From Bacteroidota bacterium (GTDB lineage: Bacteria; Bacteroidota; Bacteroidia; Bacteroidales; Prolixibacteraceae), in NCBI GenBank assembly GCA_023412195.1, contig JAEYNZ010000058.1:1-46992 (forward strand): 46,992 nt of DNA, given 5' to 3'. Of the stretch, positions 17,048-25,399 are shown piece after piece. Made by a program: the position numbers and the translations under genes. Each line of letters opens with the position of its first letter. The stretch's first letter is position 1. The notes beneath the pieces were generated by a model. That model searched no databases and was not told where the DNA came from. It worked only from the letters and a program-made list of their open reading frames with translations.

Positions 17048-19525
17048 TTATGGTTTCAATGATTTAAACTGGTAACCTGCTGAAGAGAAATGTCTGACCA
17101 AATCATCGAGAAGCCGGTAAAACTTATCACTCCTTTCAGGAGCTGTACCCGGATGAATCAACAGTATAGCGCCATTTAAATGATCGGGATGATCATTTTC
17201 AAACTTAAGCAGGTTTGAATATATTTTTACAGAAGAAATATAATTTTCAGCACCAGGTACTGTATAATCGGCATTTGTACCAGTGCCAGGCGTATAGTTT
17301 ACGACCTCCAGTCCCAGATTCCGGCTCCAGTCTGAAATTTCACGGTTGTACCATTCAAATGGTGGCATAAAATAAAATGCCTGGCCCGGTTTAATGCCAA
17401 ATCTGGCAAGTTCCGCAAAATTATTCCTGATATCACGTTCAAATTCTTCATATGAAACGAGCAATGAATCCCTTTTATCCCAGTCACAATATAGCAAATG
17501 GCTGTCGGAATGGGCACCAATATAATGGCCCTGTTTATGAACCTTTTTGATAATATCCTTATTTTCCGGATTTCTCAGAAAATTTCCGGTAAAAAAGAAA
17601 GAACCTTTGATGTGACTTTTTTCCAATGTTTGTAAAACATGGTTTCCACCTTCAAAAAATGAATCAGCGGTAAATGCAAGATAAATGTTTTTTTCATCGG
17701 GGTTGATGCGAATAATGGCACCTTCACTGTCTTTAACATGGTTGGTATTTCTGGCGGAGGTGGTTTTCCCTTCATTTTCAAGAAAAGCAAGATAAAAAGA
17801 AAGGCTTGCTGTACCATCCATGGTAGGTTCATTGGTAGAGTAGTCACCAATATCGTCATGATAAACCGCTTTTCCGTTGTTAAAAGGGGCGTATTGATCC
17901 TCCTGTGTAAGAGCAATTCCAATCAGACTGTTGAAAATAGAACTGTAAACCGGACCATCAACCAGGCCGCCATAGGTAGTTTCACCTCTGAGAACTGTAT
18001 ACGATGAATGTGGAAATTCCGGTGAATCTTCCACGCCGGGTAATCCGCAGATCATCGCGGTTCCCCATGGGTTACAGCCAAAAAGCCAGTCACGCAAAGC
18101 AGCTTCCATTTCCAGGTATTTCTTATCTCCTGTAATCTGATTAAAAAGCCTTGCCTGCGTTATAGCTGCTGCCACCAGATTGTTGGAACACCAGATAAAG
18201 GGAAGGCCATTAAAAAATGGATCATTTTTGCCTCTTTGGTACAGATAATTTAATCCGTCGTCATAAAAACCAGAGAATGCTTTTTTATTAAGATCTGCCA
18301 GATAATAATGGCCAAGGTTTACAAAGGGGTAATATTGGTAATGACGGGCCTCACCCTTTTCCATCCATGGAGTCACTGGTTCATTTTTACCCCAGTGTTC
18401 AGCTTCACTAATAAAATTTTCGTTATCTGTAAGATGATACAGCTGGGCAGCAGCCAGCTCCAGGTCATCAGCATAATTGCTTTCTTCATAATAATAGGGA
18501 GATACATTACAGGCAGTTTGGCTGTAGCCCGTATCAGAAAGAGCAAAATTCCATGCTTCCAGGGCTTTTTGCTTCATAAGCAATGCAAATTCAGCATCAT
18601 CCTTTTCAAAGAGCCGGGCACCCAGTGCAAACCCGGAAGCAAATTTCCCTGCAACAGATGAAACGCCTGTACTTGCATTTTTAAATTTGGAAAGACCCTG
18701 TGGCTTTCCTGTGACGAAATAAACAGGACGATTGGGGCCCAGACCATAATCAGCAGGATCACTAACCGGAAGGCGGTATCCGATATGGTCGCGGTCGTCG
18801 GCAATCTGGTTGTACATTTCCCCCGGTGCAGGGTTCATCTTCAGCATCCATTTCAGCCCCCACCTGATTTCATCAAGGATATCGGGGATGTTATTCCTGC
18901 CTTCATGACCTGCATCATCAAACCTGTCACCAAAAATATGAGGAAAGTGCTTATATGCAAACATCATCTGATATACAGTGTTAATGGATGTGGTGGAATA
19001 TTGCAGATAATCAGATGCATCATGCCAGCCCCCCGTAACGTCAAGGAACTCTCCTGAGCGTGTGGGATGATCAACAATGATACCATCGTGCAGATGGCAT
19101 GAATCCTTTAGGTAAGGATTATAGCCGCACCTTTGCTGGCGCAGGTAATTCAACAGGAAATCTGCAGTTCCTTCATAAACATCATAGCATATCCTGAAAG
19201 TAGGAGAACGTGTTTCACCCACCATAACATAGTATCCACCCGGGTCAGCAAATGATGAAAAATTGAGGCGCATTGCAGTTGTCATTCCCCATTCTTCAGC
19301 ATTTTTTGCTTCAGTTTTTCCCTTAAATACTACTTCATCAGTAAGTGCTGCATGCAGCGTAAAATTTTTTGTCCTTACTTTTGTATCAGATAAAAATACA
19401 GCCACTTTAACGGAATTCGGCAGGTATCCTAACTGATTGATCCGGATAACCTGGATGGCTGCTGCCTGATGGATAAAAAATATTGGTAACAGGCAAAAAA
19501 GAATGCAGGAGAGGTTGACTTTCAT
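17048..19525 (-). CDS. exported glycoside hydrolase family 9 - polysaccharide deacetylase (NodB-like) fusion
   Basis: An 825-residue secreted protein. Residues 1-23 are a signal peptide. Residues about 24-115 are the Ig-like cellulase N-terminal domain (IRINQLGYLPNSVKVAVF). Residues about 120-590 are a GH9 (alpha/alpha)6 barrel with the nucleophile/base motif GGWHDASDYLQY (Asp169, Asp172), CNPWGTAM, and the acid in DIGDYSTNEPTMDG (Glu566). Residues about 610-760 are a NodB deacetylase with FTADSFFEGG (Asp621, but Ser622 where a metal-binding Asp is usual) and the metal motif HSDSH (His672, His676), then FMPPFEWYN. GH9 members include endoglucanases and exo-glucosaminidases, so substrate is open. 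The gene lies between SpoIID and AmpG-like genes. Confidence 0.88.
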   Translation of the reverse strand: MKVNLSCILFCLLPIFFIHQAAAIQVIRINQLGYLPNSVKVAVFLSDTKVRTKNFTLHAALTDEVVFKGKTEAKNAEEWGMTTAMRLNFSSFADPGGYYVMVGETRSPTFRICYDVYEGTADFLLNYLRQQRCGYNPYLKDSCHLHDGIIVDHPTRSGEFLDVTGGWHDASDYLQYSTTSINTVYQMMFAYKHFPHIFGDRFDDAGHEGRNNIPDILDEIRWGLKWMLKMNPAPGEMYNQIADDRDHIGYRLPVSDPADYGLGPNRPVYFVTGKPQGLSKFKNASTGVSSVAGKFASGFALGARLFEKDDAEFALLMKQKALEAWNFALSDTGYSQTACNVSPYYYEESNYADDLELAAAQLYHLTDNENFISEAEHWGKNEPVTPWMEKGEARHYQYYPFVNLGHYYLADLNKKAFSGFYDDGLNYLYQRGKNDPFFNGLPFIWCSNNLVAAAITQARLFNQITGDKKYLEMEAALRDWLFGCNPWGTAMICGLPGVEDSPEFPHSSYTVLRGETTYGGLVDGPVYSSIFNSLIGIALTQEDQYAPFNNGKAVYHDDIGDYSTNEPTMDGTASLSFYLAFLENEGKTTSARNTNHVKDSEGAIIRINPDEKNIYLAFTADSFFEGGNHVLQTLEKSHIKGSFFFTGNFLRNPENKDIIKKVHKQGHYIGAHSDSHLLYCDWDKRDSLLVSYEEFERDIRNNFAELARFGIKPGQAFYFMPPFEWYNREISDWSRNLGLEVVNYTPGTGTNADYTVPGAENYISSVKIYSNLLKFENDHPDHLNGAILLIHPGTAPERSDKFYRLLDDLVRHFSSAGYQFKSLKP

Positions 19526-19590
19526 AGGTTAAAATTTTATATTGAGATTAAAAACCTCAAGATACTACTCAGTTTTTTAATTTACCAGTT

Positions 19591-20931
19591 TCAGACATAT
19601 AATTTCTTCAGTTCCGCTCTCTGAAAGTAATGATGCAGAATTTCCAGGTAAGAATAACCTGTTTCCCCCATCACCGCAGCTCCTATCTGGCATAACCCGA
19701 CGCCATGCCCCCATCCTGCACCTGTAAAAAGGAACTTACCGGGGATACCATCATTGATATCAAGATGATCAACCACAAAGGCAGAGCTGTAAAGATGCGA
19801 TTCAGATAACCACTTCCTGATTTCAAGCTCTTTGCCCACGATCAATGTTTTTTTTGTGCCTGTGATCTTTAACCTGATCAGCCTGCCCGAATGGCCCCGC
19901 TGAACTGGTTCAAGTTTAATGATATCACCAAAATCAATTCCTGAACGTTTTCTGATGATTGCCGACAATTCAGACTGGGAATATTCCAGTTTCCATCTGA
20001 AAAAATCAGATGTAGACTGATCAAACCCGGGTAATATCTGCTTAAGTATGGATTGATCTTTAGTATTACAAAAAGCATAAGGATTATTCCTGATCCACAA
20101 CTCAGCTTCCTTTTCACTTCTTAAATCAATACAGGTTGTATCACCTTTATCCGAATCAACTACCTTCGTCAGATATGGATGTCTTACAGGTTCCCACACA
20201 TTTTCAAAATTTTCGCTTACACCTCCGCAGCATTTTGAGAAGCGGGCATCACATATCTTCCCATCAAAAACCAGTACTTCACCAATAGTTTCTTCCACTG
20301 CCTTTAAAGCTTCCCCTGAATGGATTTTCGAAAGGCCGTGGTAACGCTGGCAATGGTCATCGGCACATACATCAAAATTCAGATGATCCTCCCTGTCGTA
20401 CCAGTGGATGATTTCATCTTCAGATTCCCATGATGCCTGGTAATGCGCCTCCCCAGCCTTCAGCGTTTTGTTTTTTTCAACCTGTGCAATCAGCCAACTC
20501 CGCGAGATGACGGCATGAGCTTTAAGCAGGGCAGGTGAACAGGTTGCGCTCATTTCAGATGATATTACACTTTTAAGATATTCTTCAAGGTGAATCATAT
20601 TGATTGCCCTCACTTTTCCATCCTCAGTAATCAGTTTTAACTTACCACCGAAACGCTGAATTTCTTTCTGTTCCCAGTGAAAACCCACCCCGATTGTAAC
20701 GTCGGATAATTCAAAAAAATTATTATTTCCGTCCGGAGAAAGTACCAGATCAGGAACTTCGAGCTTATCACCTGCAGGTAAAAATATATTTATCAGGTTA
20801 TCAGCAACAATTGCACGATACTCTCCTGCAAAATATCGGACACCGTTCTCTGCTGAAAAATCACTGTTTAAAAGGATTCGCAGTTCATCATGTGCTATGA
20901 TGCCTACTTCAATTTCAGGTTGATGATACAT
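19591..20931 (-). CDS. SpoIID/LytB domain protein without signal peptide
   Basis: A 446-residue protein of the SpoIID/LytB family, whose sporulation member is a lytic transglycosylase on denuded glycan strands. Seen: AINMIHLEEYLKSVISSEMSATCSPALLKAHAVISRSW (catalytic region with the SEM segment), a Cys-rich insertion (VCADDHCQRYHG, ARFSKCCGGVSENFENVW), and the terminal GAGWGHGVGLCQIGAAVMG near residues 404-422. No hydrophobic signal is present at the N-terminus (MYHQPEIEVGIIAH), so it should stay in the cytoplasm, where the AmpG-like permease would deliver muropeptides. It lies 11 bases after folK. The alternative is export by an unknown route. Confidence 0.85.
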   Translation of the reverse strand: MYHQPEIEVGIIAHDELRILLNSDFSAENGVRYFAGEYRAIVADNLINIFLPAGDKLEVPDLVLSPDGNNNFFELSDVTIGVGFHWEQKEIQRFGGKLKLITEDGKVRAINMIHLEEYLKSVISSEMSATCSPALLKAHAVISRSWLIAQVEKNKTLKAGEAHYQASWESEDEIIHWYDREDHLNFDVCADDHCQRYHGLSKIHSGEALKAVEETIGEVLVFDGKICDARFSKCCGGVSENFENVWEPVRHPYLTKVVDSDKGDTTCIDLRSEKEAELWIRNNPYAFCNTKDQSILKQILPGFDQSTSDFFRWKLEYSQSELSAIIRKRSGIDFGDIIKLEPVQRGHSGRLIRLKITGTKKTLIVGKELEIRKWLSESHLYSSAFVVDHLDINDGIPGKFLFTGAGWGHGVGLCQIGAAVMGETGYSYLEILHHYFQRAELKKLYV

Positions 20932-20942
20932 TGGCAGACTAT

Positions 20943-21431
20943 TTATAATTCAATTCTTTTGATAGATAATTCATCACCGCATTGCTCAAGGAGTTCGCGG
21001 TTCGTTACCTGAAGTACAGGATGAACAAAAGAAGGTGCTATCTCAGCAAGTGGTACCAGAACGAACATCCGGTCAGATATATGAGGATGGGGAATGGTTA
21101 ATGATGCTGTTGAAATTGTCAGATTGTCGAAGTATAAAATATCGATATCCATTTCACGTGATTCGTAATATTCTGTATCGCGCTTCCTTCCAAAAAATTC
21201 TTCAATCTCATGAACAGATGCAAGCAATTCCAGGGGTCCAAGTTCAGTTTCAACATGCAGCACCTGGTTCCAAAAATCTTCTTCAGCCAAAAAACCCCAG
21301 GGGGGACTTTCATAGATTGATGACTTTATAATGATTTTTCCCACCTCATTCTCCACAAGCTTCTGAACCTTTTGGAAGTTCATCTGCTTATTCCCGATAT
21401 TTCCACCAATTCCTAAAAAAACCTGGTGCAT
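20943..21431 (-). CDS. folK: 2-amino-4-hydroxy-6-hydroxymethyldihydropteridine diphosphokinase
   Basis: Transfers pyrophosphate from ATP to the pterin precursor of folate, in the cytoplasm. The 162 residues match HPPK length. Seen: VFLGIGGNIGNKQMN at the N-terminus, SSIYESPPWGF with FWNQVLHVET, the ATP-binding loop EIEEFFGRKRDT, the Mg motif REMDIDILYFDN, and the IPHPHISDRMFVLVPLAEI tail. It is divergent from sppA (83 bases between) and is the first gene of a minus-strand set with SpoIID, GH9/NodB and AmpG-like genes; I recall the folK-sppA divergent arrangement in other Bacteroidota. Confidence 0.95.
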   Translation of the reverse strand: MHQVFLGIGGNIGNKQMNFQKVQKLVENEVGKIIIKSSIYESPPWGFLAEEDFWNQVLHVETELGPLELLASVHEIEEFFGRKRDTEYYESREMDIDILYFDNLTISTASLTIPHPHISDRMFVLVPLAEIAPSFVHPVLQVTNRELLEQCGDELSIKRIEL

Positions 21432-21438
21432 TGAATAG

Positions 21439-21446
21439 TATATTTG
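21439..21446 (+). promoter_or_regulatory. possible -7 box for sppA
   Basis: TATATTTG matches TANNTTTG and ends 68 bases before the sppA ATG, in the folK-sppA divergent spacer. No TTTG -33 partner is visible at the expected distance. Confidence 0.3.
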
Positions 21447-21514
21447 TAATTATTTAGGATATAAATTTACCCATCATTTATTAATAAAAATAGCGAAATA
21501 ATAAAAATCAGAAA

Positions 21515-23287
21515 ATGAAAGAATTTTTTAAATATGTTCTGGCCACTGTGGTTGGAGTTTTTGCGGTATCACTAATCGGGATGTTCCTGATGTTCATGTT
21601 TATCGGGATCATCATTTCATCTGCCGACAAGCAGGTTTCAGTTCAAAATAATTCGATGCTGGTACTTGACCTGGAAAGGCAGATAGTGGACAGGGCACCC
21701 AATGATCCATTTCAGGATTTTAATTTCCCTGGTATTCCTCAGATGAGGACAATCGGACTGGACCAGATTTTAACTTCTCTTGAAAATGCAGTTTCCGATG
21801 ACCGGATAAAGGGCATATACCTGAAACTTTCGATGGTAAATGGTGGAATGGCATCAGTTGAAGAAATCAGAAATGCCTTGTTAAAGTTCAAGGAAAGCAG
21901 CGGCAAACCGGTTTATGCATATGGTGATTATTTTGATCAGAAATCTTATTACCTGGCAACCGTTGCCGATGAGATCGTAATTCATCCAATGGGAGCTGTT
22001 GATTTCAGAGGCCTTGGAGGAGAAATGATGTTTTTTACAAAGGCACTGGATAAGGCAGGCATTGAAATGCAGATTGTGAGACACGGAAAATTTAAGGCTG
22101 CAGTTGAACCTTTTATGCATGAGAAGATGAGTGAAGAAAACCGTGAGCAGCAACTTGTTTATATGGGCAGCCTTTGGAATCATATGTTAGAAGGAATTTC
22201 TAAACAAAGAAATATTCCGGTTGAGAAACTGAATCAGCTGGCTGATGATGTGCAGACCTTCAACCAGGGGACCGGGGCTGTAGAAACCGGATTGGTTGAT
22301 GCTTCCAGGTATAAGGATGAAGTGCTCGACGATTTAAGAAGAATAATCGGGGACGAAAACGCGAAAGAGATTCCTATTGTAAGTGCCTCCAATTATTCCA
22401 AAGCTATAATCAAAGGAAAGGATAAACCTTTTACCCGTGATAAAATAGCGGTAATTTATGCCAGTGGGGATATAGGGATTTCTATGGGGGGAAATACAAT
22501 AATTGGCGAAGAACTTGGAAGGGAAATAAGAAAGGTGCGGCGCGACAGCAGCTATAAGGCTATTGTTTTAAGAGTGAATTCGCCAGGGGGAAGCATTTTT
22601 GATGCTGAAGTAATCTGGCGTGAAGTAAAACTGGCTGCTGAAGAAAAGACCATGGTTGTTTCTTTCGGCGATGTGGCAGCCTCGGGAGGTTATTATATAG
22701 CCAGCGGGGCCGACAGGATTATTGCGCATCCCAATACTATAACAGGATCGATCGGAATTTTTGGCATGATACCAAATATTGGTGAGTTGATGAACGAAAA
22801 ACTTGGAATCACCACAGATGTTGTAAAAACAAATAAAAATTCCGATTTGATTTCATTAACCCGTCCAATGACAGCTTATGAAAGGCATCTGCTTCAACAA
22901 AACATAGAAGAAGGATATGATGTTTTTATAACACATGTGGCAGAAGGCCGGAAATTATCGAAAGAGCAGGTTGATTCCATAGGCCAGGGCAGGGTATGGA
23001 GTGGCAGAAACGCCATGGATATCGGACTTATTGATCAGTTTGGCGGATTACAGGAAGCCATCGATCTGGCAGCAGAGATTGCTGGTATTGAGAACTTCAG
23101 AACAGTTCCACTTCCTTCGCAACCCGATCCATTTGAAGAATTATTCAAATCAGGCACTGAAAATGTGCGTACCTGGTTCATGAAAAGAGAACTTGGAGAG
23201 AATTACAGGTACTATGAGTATCTTAAAAAAGTATCGGGCATGAACGGCATTTATGCAAGAATTCCATATGACCTCCAGATAAACTAA
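21515..23287 (+). CDS. sppA: signal peptide peptidase SppA, 67-kDa type
   Basis: A membrane-anchored serine/lysine protease that degrades cleaved signal peptides on the periplasmic side. The 590 residues match the long form with two S49 repeats. Seen: an N-terminal anchor (residues about 7-34), the catalytic Lys in HGKFKAAVEPF (Lys194) within the first repeat, and the catalytic Ser in GDVAASGGYYIASGADRI (Ser390) in the second, with RVNSPGGSIFDAEVIWREV preceding it. The Lys from repeat 1 and Ser from repeat 2 is the long-form arrangement. The start is 83 bases from divergent folK. A bidirectional terminator follows. Confidence 0.95.
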   Translation: MKEFFKYVLATVVGVFAVSLIGMFLMFMFIGIIISSADKQVSVQNNSMLVLDLERQIVDRAPNDPFQDFNFPGIPQMRTIGLDQILTSLENAVSDDRIKGIYLKLSMVNGGMASVEEIRNALLKFKESSGKPVYAYGDYFDQKSYYLATVADEIVIHPMGAVDFRGLGGEMMFFTKALDKAGIEMQIVRHGKFKAAVEPFMHEKMSEENREQQLVYMGSLWNHMLEGISKQRNIPVEKLNQLADDVQTFNQGTGAVETGLVDASRYKDEVLDDLRRIIGDENAKEIPIVSASNYSKAIIKGKDKPFTRDKIAVIYASGDIGISMGGNTIIGEELGREIRKVRRDSSYKAIVLRVNSPGGSIFDAEVIWREVKLAAEEKTMVVSFGDVAASGGYYIASGADRIIAHPNTITGSIGIFGMIPNIGELMNEKLGITTDVVKTNKNSDLISLTRPMTAYERHLLQQNIEEGYDVFITHVAEGRKLSKEQVDSIGQGRVWSGRNAMDIGLIDQFGGLQEAIDLAAEIAGIENFRTVPLPSQPDPFEELFKSGTENVRTWFMKRELGENYRYYEYLKKVSGMNGIYARIPYDLQIN

Positions 23288-23332
23288 AAAGATAGAATTA
23301 CAGATAACAGAAGATGTTTCTGTAAACAGATC

Positions 23333-23368
23333 AAAAAAACCGGAAAATTATTTTCCGGTTTTTTTTTC
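23333..23368. terminator. bidirectional terminator between convergent sppA and clpX
   Basis: Left arm 23333-23347 (seven A, CCGGAAAA) and right arm 23351-23365 pair over 15 bp with a TTA loop. There are ten T on the right, and an A-run on the left gives T on the opposite strand, so it can end both genes. Confidence 0.9.
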
Positions 23369-23390
23369 ACTGAGAACTGGTTTTGTATTT

Positions 23391-24623
23391 TCAACTGGCT
23401 TTAAGCCTTGTAATAATGGAGCGATCCATTTTATGCTGAGCATAATCGCGGGAGATGAAAAGCCTGTCAATCTTTTCAGAGGGCATTTCATACATTGCAT
23501 CATTCATAATACTTTCACAAATTGAACGCAAGCCACGGGCACCTAATTTGAACTCAATCGCCTTTTCAACAATATACTGCAAAGCATCCTCTTCAAACTC
23601 AAGAGTGATTTTATCAAGCTGGAAGAGTTTTTTATATTGCTTGATCACCGAATTTTTAGGTTCGGTAAGAATATCACGCAAGGCTTTTTGATCGAGCGGA
23701 TCAAGATGTACCAAAACCGGCAGACGGCCAATAATTTCAGGAATAAGCCCAAAAGATTTTAAATCCTGGGGTGCAATGTACTGAAGGAGGTTTTCACGCT
23801 CAATCCGGTCAACCTCTTTGGCTGCACTGTAACCAATCACCCTTGTATTCAACCGGTTTGCAATCTTCCGCTCGATTCCGTCAAAAGCACCTCCACAGAT
23901 AAAAAGAATATTTTTAGTGTCAACAGGAATGAGTTTCTGCTCAGGATGCTTTCTTCCCCCCTGTGGCGGAACATTTACAATTGATCCTTCAAGCAGTTTA
24001 AGCAAACCCTGCTGTACACCTTCTCCAGAAACATCGCGGGTAATAGAGGGGTTATCGCTTTTACGCGCAATCTTATCAATTTCATCTATGAACACGATCC
24101 CGCGTTCAGCAGCTTCTACGTTGTAATCGGCGGCCTGCAGAAGGCGGGTAAGAATGCTTTCTATATCTTCACCAACATAGCCTGCCTCTGTAAGAACAGT
24201 TGCATCTACAATTGTAAACGGTACATGCAGCATTTTAGCAATGGTCCTGGCCAGGAGGGTTTTTCCTGTACCGGTTTCACCTACAAGAATGATGTTTGAT
24301 TTTTCAATCTCCGTTTCATCCTTATCGAGGGGTTGGGTCAGCCGTTTATAGTGGTTGTAAACAGCAACCGAAATAATTTTTTTTGCCTCATCCTGACCAA
24401 TGACATATTGATCAACAAACTCCTTAATCTGCTTGGGTTTAAGAAGCTGAATGCCGGCCAGATCAAAAACGTTATCTTTTTTAATCTCTTCCTGGATAAT
24501 TGAGTATGCCTGTTCTGCACAGCGGTCACAGATATGACCTTCAATTCCTGCAATCAAAAGGTTCACTTCCTTTTTTTCGCGGCCACAAAATGAGCACTTA
24601 TCCATTCTGATTTTGTTTGCCAT
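23391..24623 (-). CDS. clpX: ATP-dependent Clp protease ATP-binding subunit ClpX
   Basis: A hexameric AAA+ unfoldase that feeds proteins to ClpP. The 410 residues are normal. Seen: zinc-binding N-domain with Cys10, Cys13, Cys32 and Cys35, Walker A GETGTGKT (115-122), pore loop GYVGED (148-153), Walker B IVFIDE (177-181), RDVSGEGVQQ, and the C-terminal KLGARGLRSICE sensor-2 Arg region. The loop that contacts ClpP normally carries an IGF-type tripeptide; here the residues at 263-265 are IGY (RVIGYSAAK). It starts 6 bases after the clpP stop, and the order tig-clpP-clpX is the widely conserved one. Confidence 0.97.
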   Translation of the reverse strand: MANKIRMDKCSFCGREKKEVNLLIAGIEGHICDRCAEQAYSIIQEEIKKDNVFDLAGIQLLKPKQIKEFVDQYVIGQDEAKKIISVAVYNHYKRLTQPLDKDETEIEKSNIILVGETGTGKTLLARTIAKMLHVPFTIVDATVLTEAGYVGEDIESILTRLLQAADYNVEAAERGIVFIDEIDKIARKSDNPSITRDVSGEGVQQGLLKLLEGSIVNVPPQGGRKHPEQKLIPVDTKNILFICGGAFDGIERKIANRLNTRVIGYSAAKEVDRIERENLLQYIAPQDLKSFGLIPEIIGRLPVLVHLDPLDQKALRDILTEPKNSVIKQYKKLFQLDKITLEFEEDALQYIVEKAIEFKLGARGLRSICESIMNDAMYEMPSEKIDRLFISRDYAQHKMDRSIITRLKAS

Positions 24624-24628
24624 CTTTA

Positions 24629-25309
24629 TTACTTTACCTTATTCCTTACGAGTATTTCATCGATCATGCCATATTTTACAGCTTCATCAGAAGTCATCCA
24701 GTAGTCGCGGTCTGAGTCTTTTTCAATCTTGCTTACCGGTTTACCTGTATGTTCGGCAATGATGTTATATAATTCTTTCTTAATCTTAAGTATTTCGCGT
24801 GCTGTAATTTCTATATCAGAAGCCTGTCCGGATGCACCACCCATAGGTTGGTGAATCATGATCCGGGAATGGCTTAATGCCGACCGTTTACCCTTTGCAC
24901 CAGCTGTAAGTAAAACAGCTCCCATGGATGCAGCCATTCCGGTACATATGGTAGCTACATCGGCAGAAATGTACTGCATGGTATCATAGATACCCAATCC
25001 GGCGTGAACATGTCCACCAGGAGAATTCAGGTAAATCTGAATGTCTTTAGAAGGATCGGTTGATTCAAGGAAAAGCAGCTGTGCCTGAATAATGTTGGCT
25101 ACCGTATCGTCGATGGGAACTCCTAAGAAAATGATCCGGTCCATCATCAACCTTGAAAAAACATCCATGGATGCAATGTTTAACTGCCTTTCTTCAATAA
25201 TTGTAGGCGAAATATAATTGCTGTATGCCGAACTGTAACTTTGTAAAGTCAGACTGCTGATTCCTGCATGTTTGACTGCATATTTTTTGAATTCATTATT
25301 TCTATCCAT
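24629..25309 (-). CDS. clpP: ATP-dependent Clp protease proteolytic subunit
   Basis: The serine peptidase chamber of the Clp system. The 226 residues include an N-terminal propeptide-like stretch. Seen: the triad with Ser128 in GMAASMGAVLL, His153 in SRIMIHQP and Asp202 in SDRDYWM, spaced 25 and 49 residues as in E. coli. The YLNSPGGHVHAGLGIYDTM segment forms the oxyanion region. The stop of clpP is just before the clpX start; tig lies 90 bases upstream. The three genes are likely co-transcribed, though a separate clpP promoter in the 25310-25399 gap is possible. Confidence 0.97.
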   Translation of the reverse strand: MDRNNEFKKYAVKHAGISSLTLQSYSSAYSNYISPTIIEERQLNIASMDVFSRLMMDRIIFLGVPIDDTVANIIQAQLLFLESTDPSKDIQIYLNSPGGHVHAGLGIYDTMQYISADVATICTGMAASMGAVLLTAGAKGKRSALSHSRIMIHQPMGGASGQASDIEITAREILKIKKELYNIIAEHTGKPVSKIEKDSDRDYWMTSDEAVKYGMIDEILVRNKVK

Positions 25310-25399
25310 AATTCTTAAGTTTTACTAGAGCAACATTTTGATAATGATATATACTGACCGTAAAGTTACAAAAAAATCTTGCGGAAATAAAGGAGTTTG

